From Chloroflexota bacterium (GTDB lineage Bacteria > Chloroflexota > Anaerolineae > Promineifilales > Promineifilaceae): 64,000 nucleotides of DNA. The position numbers were made by a program, and so were the translations under genes. The notes under the pieces are model-generated. The model was given only the letters and a program-made list of their open reading frames with translations. It had not been told where the DNA came from and did no database searches. Where the stretch lies: the NCBI GenBank assembly GCA_017993775.1, contig JAGOMA010000011.1, positions 89,306 through 153,305 on the forward strand. Direction: 5' to 3'. Positions 61,802 through 64,000 of the stretch are shown here, piece by piece; within the stretch, counting starts at the first letter, position 1; each line of letters starts with the position of its first letter.

Positions 61802-62303
61802 GACTCTCACTTTTTTGCACGGCCGTGTCCATTTGACGCTGAACCAAAACAGTACCATGGGAAGCCATTCCCAGAAATTCCTTTGGTAAAGAGGAGATAC
61901 GTTAGGGGTAATAAAGGCGGGGATATGCCAGGCAGCCCAGAGAAGGCCGAGAACAATACTGGAAGTTAGTGCATTCCATTTGGCTTGGAGACGCGTCAGG
62001 ACATAACCGCGCCAACCAAATTCCTCGCCCATCCCACTGGAAATAAAGGTAGCAAGGAATACCGTAATTGTCATCGAGAACGGATTAGCTGTGTCAATGA
62101 TCGGATAGGGTTGGCCATCTATCGTACGAACGGCAAGATTGGCAAGCAACTTCAGCACTTCAAAACCCAGCAGGGTCACAAGCAGCCATTTGATGCTCAA
62201 GTTGCGGTTCCAAAAACGTCTCCACAGGGCTTTTACGCCGAGTTTCCCCTCAGTGAATGCCGTTATCAAGAAAGCAGCTAAAGTGGGCCCAATTGCTGCC
62301 CGC

Positions 62304-62979
62304 ACAGCCTCTGCCGGCTTTCTTGAGTACGAATTGTTAAAACCTGCGCCCAAGCTGACTGACTTTGCCAGAAAAGGCGCTGGCTGTTGCCCTAAAATTT
62401 TGAGGCAGCACGGCCGTTGCTCTTCTGATAATTATTCCTGTGGGCATGGCCGTTCCCAACCCAACTTCTCGAAATCCCCAAAACCCGCAAAACCTGACGG
62501 CCGTTCACCTTCCACAACATTTGCCCTTCAAAACGGCCGTTCGCCTTCCAAGTTTTCTAAAAACCTCACAACCTTCACCGACCAGCCTGCCGCGCAAACA
62601 CCAAAACTTTTGCCGGCACCAAAACGCTTTGCCAGGAACTGGCGCTGGCCTTGCCAGAAAAGTGCGCAGCAAACGGCCGTTCCCGCCCACCAAAATACTT
62701 TCTCAACGTGCAAACTGACCAACCGACCGGCCTTTGCTTGCCGCCGCCTTGCCGAAAACGAGACAAAGCCTATGCTTTCCAAAAGTTGTTGGAAGACTTG
62801 ACGGCCGTTTCCCCACCAAAACCTACGCCCAACGAAACTACTTCAAGGCCGAACGGCCGTTCCCCATCCAACTTTCTCGCCGTTCACCAAAACCAAGCCA
62901 GCCTTTCTGGCCTCAAAAACCTGCTGCTTTCTGTCAAAGTCCAGAGAACCACACCCAAAAACCACCCAAATGGCAAACC
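62304..62979. repeat. 799-bp unit, copy 2 (gene-free, palindrome-rich)
   Basis: Nearly the same as copy 3 by eye (well over 85% identical). It contains six ACGGCCGT in 676 bp, often as AACGGCCGTTCCC. Long open frames exist on both strands but give low-complexity Pro/Ser/Lys/Gln strings with no family, and they are not conserved across copies. Fused at 62,303 to the CPBP remnant. Confidence 0.85.
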
Positions 62980-63091
62980 GACCAACGCCAGCTTCAGGTG
63001 CGCTGGCGCGGTCAACCAAAACCTCAACCGCAGCCCAAAAGCCAGCCGTCCGAGGACTCGCGCCAGCGTCAACCTGGAAGCGTTGTTGGGC
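62980..63091 (-). other. attC-like palindrome D
   Basis: 112 bp from GACCAAC to GTTGGGC. Inner arms pair: CTTC-AGGT..CGCTGGCGCG on the left against, from the right, CTTCCAGGTTGACGCTGGCGCG, with several unpaired bases. Separates units 2 and 3. Confidence 0.6.
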
Positions 63092-63778
63092 GGGCTGCCC
63101 GCAAAGCCTCTGCCGGCTTTCTTGAGTACGAATTGTTAAAACCTGTGCCGAAGCTGGCTGACTATGCCAGAAAAGGCACTGGCTGTTACCCTAAATTTTT
63201 AAGGCAGGACGGCCGTTCCCCATCCATCACACTCGCTTCACAAAACGGCCGTTCCCAACCCAACTTCTCGAAATCCCCAAAACCCACAAAACCTGACGGC
63301 CGTTCACCTGCCACAACATTTGCTTTTCAAAACGGCCGTTCGCCTTCCAAGTTTTCTAAAAATCTCACAACCTTCACCGACCAGCCTGCCGCGCAAACAC
63401 CAAAACTTTTGCCGGCACCAAAACGCTTTGCCAGGAACTGGCGCTGGCCTTGCCAGAAAAGTGCGCAGCAAACGGCCGTTCCCGCCCACCAAAATACTTT
63501 TCAACGTGCAAACTGGCTAACCGACCGGCCTTCTCTTGCCGCCGCCTTGCCTAAAACGAGACAAAGCCTATGCTTGCCAAAAGTTGTTGGAAGACCTGAC
63601 GGCCGTTTCCCCACCAAACTCTACGCCCAACGAAACTACTTCCAGGGCGAACGGCCGTTCCCCATCCAACTTTCTCGCCGTTCACCAAAACCAAGACAGC
63701 CTTGCCGGCCTTAAAAACCTGCTTCTTTTTGTCAAAGTCCAGAGAACCGCACCCCAAAAACTACCCAAATGGCGAACC
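63092..63778. repeat. 799-bp unit, copy 3 (gene-free, palindrome-rich)
   Basis: Full unit between attC-like sites D and E, with seven ACGGCCGT. The spacing between corresponding points of D and E is 799 bp. No supported gene on either strand. Confidence 0.85.
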
Positions 63779-63890
63779 GACCAACGCCACCATCAGCCGC
63801 GCTGGTGCGGTCATCCAACGCCTTCGCCATTCACCAAATCGCCAGCCGTCCGAGGCATCGCGCCAGCGTCGGATGGATGGCGTGTTAGGC
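63779..63890 (-). other. attC-like palindrome E
   Basis: 112 bp from GACCAAC to GTTAGGC. Left arm GCCACCATCAGCCGCGCTGGTGCG pairs, with extra bases, to the right arm (GCCATCCATCCGACGCTGGCGCG as complement); only key segments are conserved with site D. Ends the third unit. Confidence 0.55.
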
Positions 63891-63949
63891 TGGTTCTTCA
63901 TTTGACAACGCTTGCCCACTACGAAATAAAATTCAGCATCATGAGTTGG

Positions 63950-64000
63950 TTAACTTTGCAGCTCAAGTTTTTCTAATTCACTTTCAATCCAAACTCGATC
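63950..64000 (-). CDS. Possible C-terminal end of a cassette gene (partial)
   Basis: A minus-strand frame entering from the right edge encodes DRVWIESELEKLELQS then TAA at 63,950, followed 59 bp later by attC-like site E. Same layout as the other cassettes, but only 16 residues are visible. Confidence 0.35.
   Translation of the reverse strand, partial: DRVWIESELEKLELQS

Larger units (their letters stand above)
60444..61831 (+). mobile_element. IS3-family insertion sequence, apparently intact
   Basis: 1388 bp. Ends TGGACATGGCCTT and, inverted, TGGACACGGCCGT begin with TG and agree at 11 of 13 bases. The right end contains the genome palindrome ACGGCCGT, the left end has ACATGGCC. It carries orfA and orfB. 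No direct target duplication is evident: the flanks are AAA and TTT. It interrupts the CPBP gene. Confidence 0.82.
60199..62303 (-). pseudogene. CPBP (CAAX/Abi) membrane protease, broken
   Basis: The N-terminal part (62303-61832) encodes GPTLAAFLITAFTEGKLGVK, the active-site motif EEFGWRGYVLTRLQAKWN, and WAAWHIPAFI, with membrane helices between. The C-terminal part (about 60433-60199) encodes TWIFNNSKGSVLAAALLHGA and MNTSVVLLPTY before the stop. An IS3-family element (60444-61831) separates them. The 5' end is lost: codons before GPTLA come from the repeat unit at 62,303 onward. CPBP proteases act in bacteriocin self-immunity or membrane-protein cleavage; this copy should be inactive. Confidence 0.85.

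Noticed and set aside
60441..61834. Target-site duplication of the IS3-family element
   Set aside because: The bases next to the ends are AAA and TTT, inverted rather than direct, so no duplication can be claimed.
62139..63976. Long plus-strand frames (up to 326 codons) in the 799-bp units
   Set aside because: Pro/Ser/Lys/Gln-rich low-complexity sequence, frame not kept between copies, no ribosome site; driven by composition and the palindrome.

Overview
The window looks like a bacterial chromosome segment with moderately high G+C, most likely from an uncultured Chloroflexota (Anaerolineae/Caldilineae-like) lineage. This is inferred from the gene mix: SdrD/NBR1-type lipoproteins, an O-antigen-ligase/TPR giant protein, a T-box ahead of valS and MacAB-like pumps with a two-component pair. 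No rRNA or marker tree is available to prove it. The most striking sequence property is the palindrome ACGGCCGT (often AACGGCCGTT). I counted 28 copies by eye in the first 10 kb, against roughly 0.2-0.3 expected by chance. It lies in genes on both strands, in terminators and inside a riboswitch, and behaves like the HIP1 palindromes of cyanobacteria.

Layout. 0-17 kb holds housekeeping and metabolic genes: an rpsO-pnp operon with a clear sigma70 promoter; a fadR, alkyl-DHAP-synthase-like and glpD operon with a FadR-type operator over its promoter; a lipoprotein; an M42 peptidase; an inositol-phosphatase-family enzyme; a degenerate M50 protein; holB; hutH; a PcaF-type thiolase; a pentapeptide protein; and tRNA-Thr. 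17-34 kb starts with udk and continues as a surface-polysaccharide locus. A minus-strand operon encodes glycosyltransferases, methyltransferases and a Wzx-type flippase. Divergent plus-strand genes encode a glycosyltransferase, a 1487-residue Wzy/WaaL-like, TPR and cyclophilin fusion, and a WecA/TagO-type priming enzyme. 34-48 kb carries T-box valS, a five-unit hairpin array, a DUF971 protein, lysA, a membrane GAF/HTH protein, a GNAT, ftsH, a Ser/Thr kinase, tRNA-His, tRNA-Arg, an S41 protease lipoprotein and a sarcosine-oxidase-like flavoenzyme. 48.9-55.6 kb is one minus-strand block: MacA-like adaptor, ABC ATPase, permease, a small membrane protein, response regulator and histidine kinase.

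55.7-64 kb is different. The palindrome nearly vanishes between 55,622 and 62,409, where only two copies occur, both in mobile or repeat DNA. Small minus-strand genes (lipoprotein, SAM methyltransferase, P-loop kinase-like protein, broken CPBP protease) stand one by one. Most are followed within about 30 bp of the stop by a 112-128-bp imperfect palindrome bounded by 7-bp boxes resembling integron attC R boxes. I read this as an integron-like cassette array without a visible integrase. It is littered with transposase wrecks, a 203-bp MITE with a 7-bp target duplication, an intact IS3-family element and tandem 799-bp gene-free units dense in ACGGCCGT.

Three further dispersed repeat families occur between genes: a roughly 60-bp hairpin with CCCAAGGG/CCCTTGGG arms, a CCTGACAGGTTT hairpin and heptanucleotide tandem repeats (GAGATTG, GTAGGCC and ACAGCTT types).
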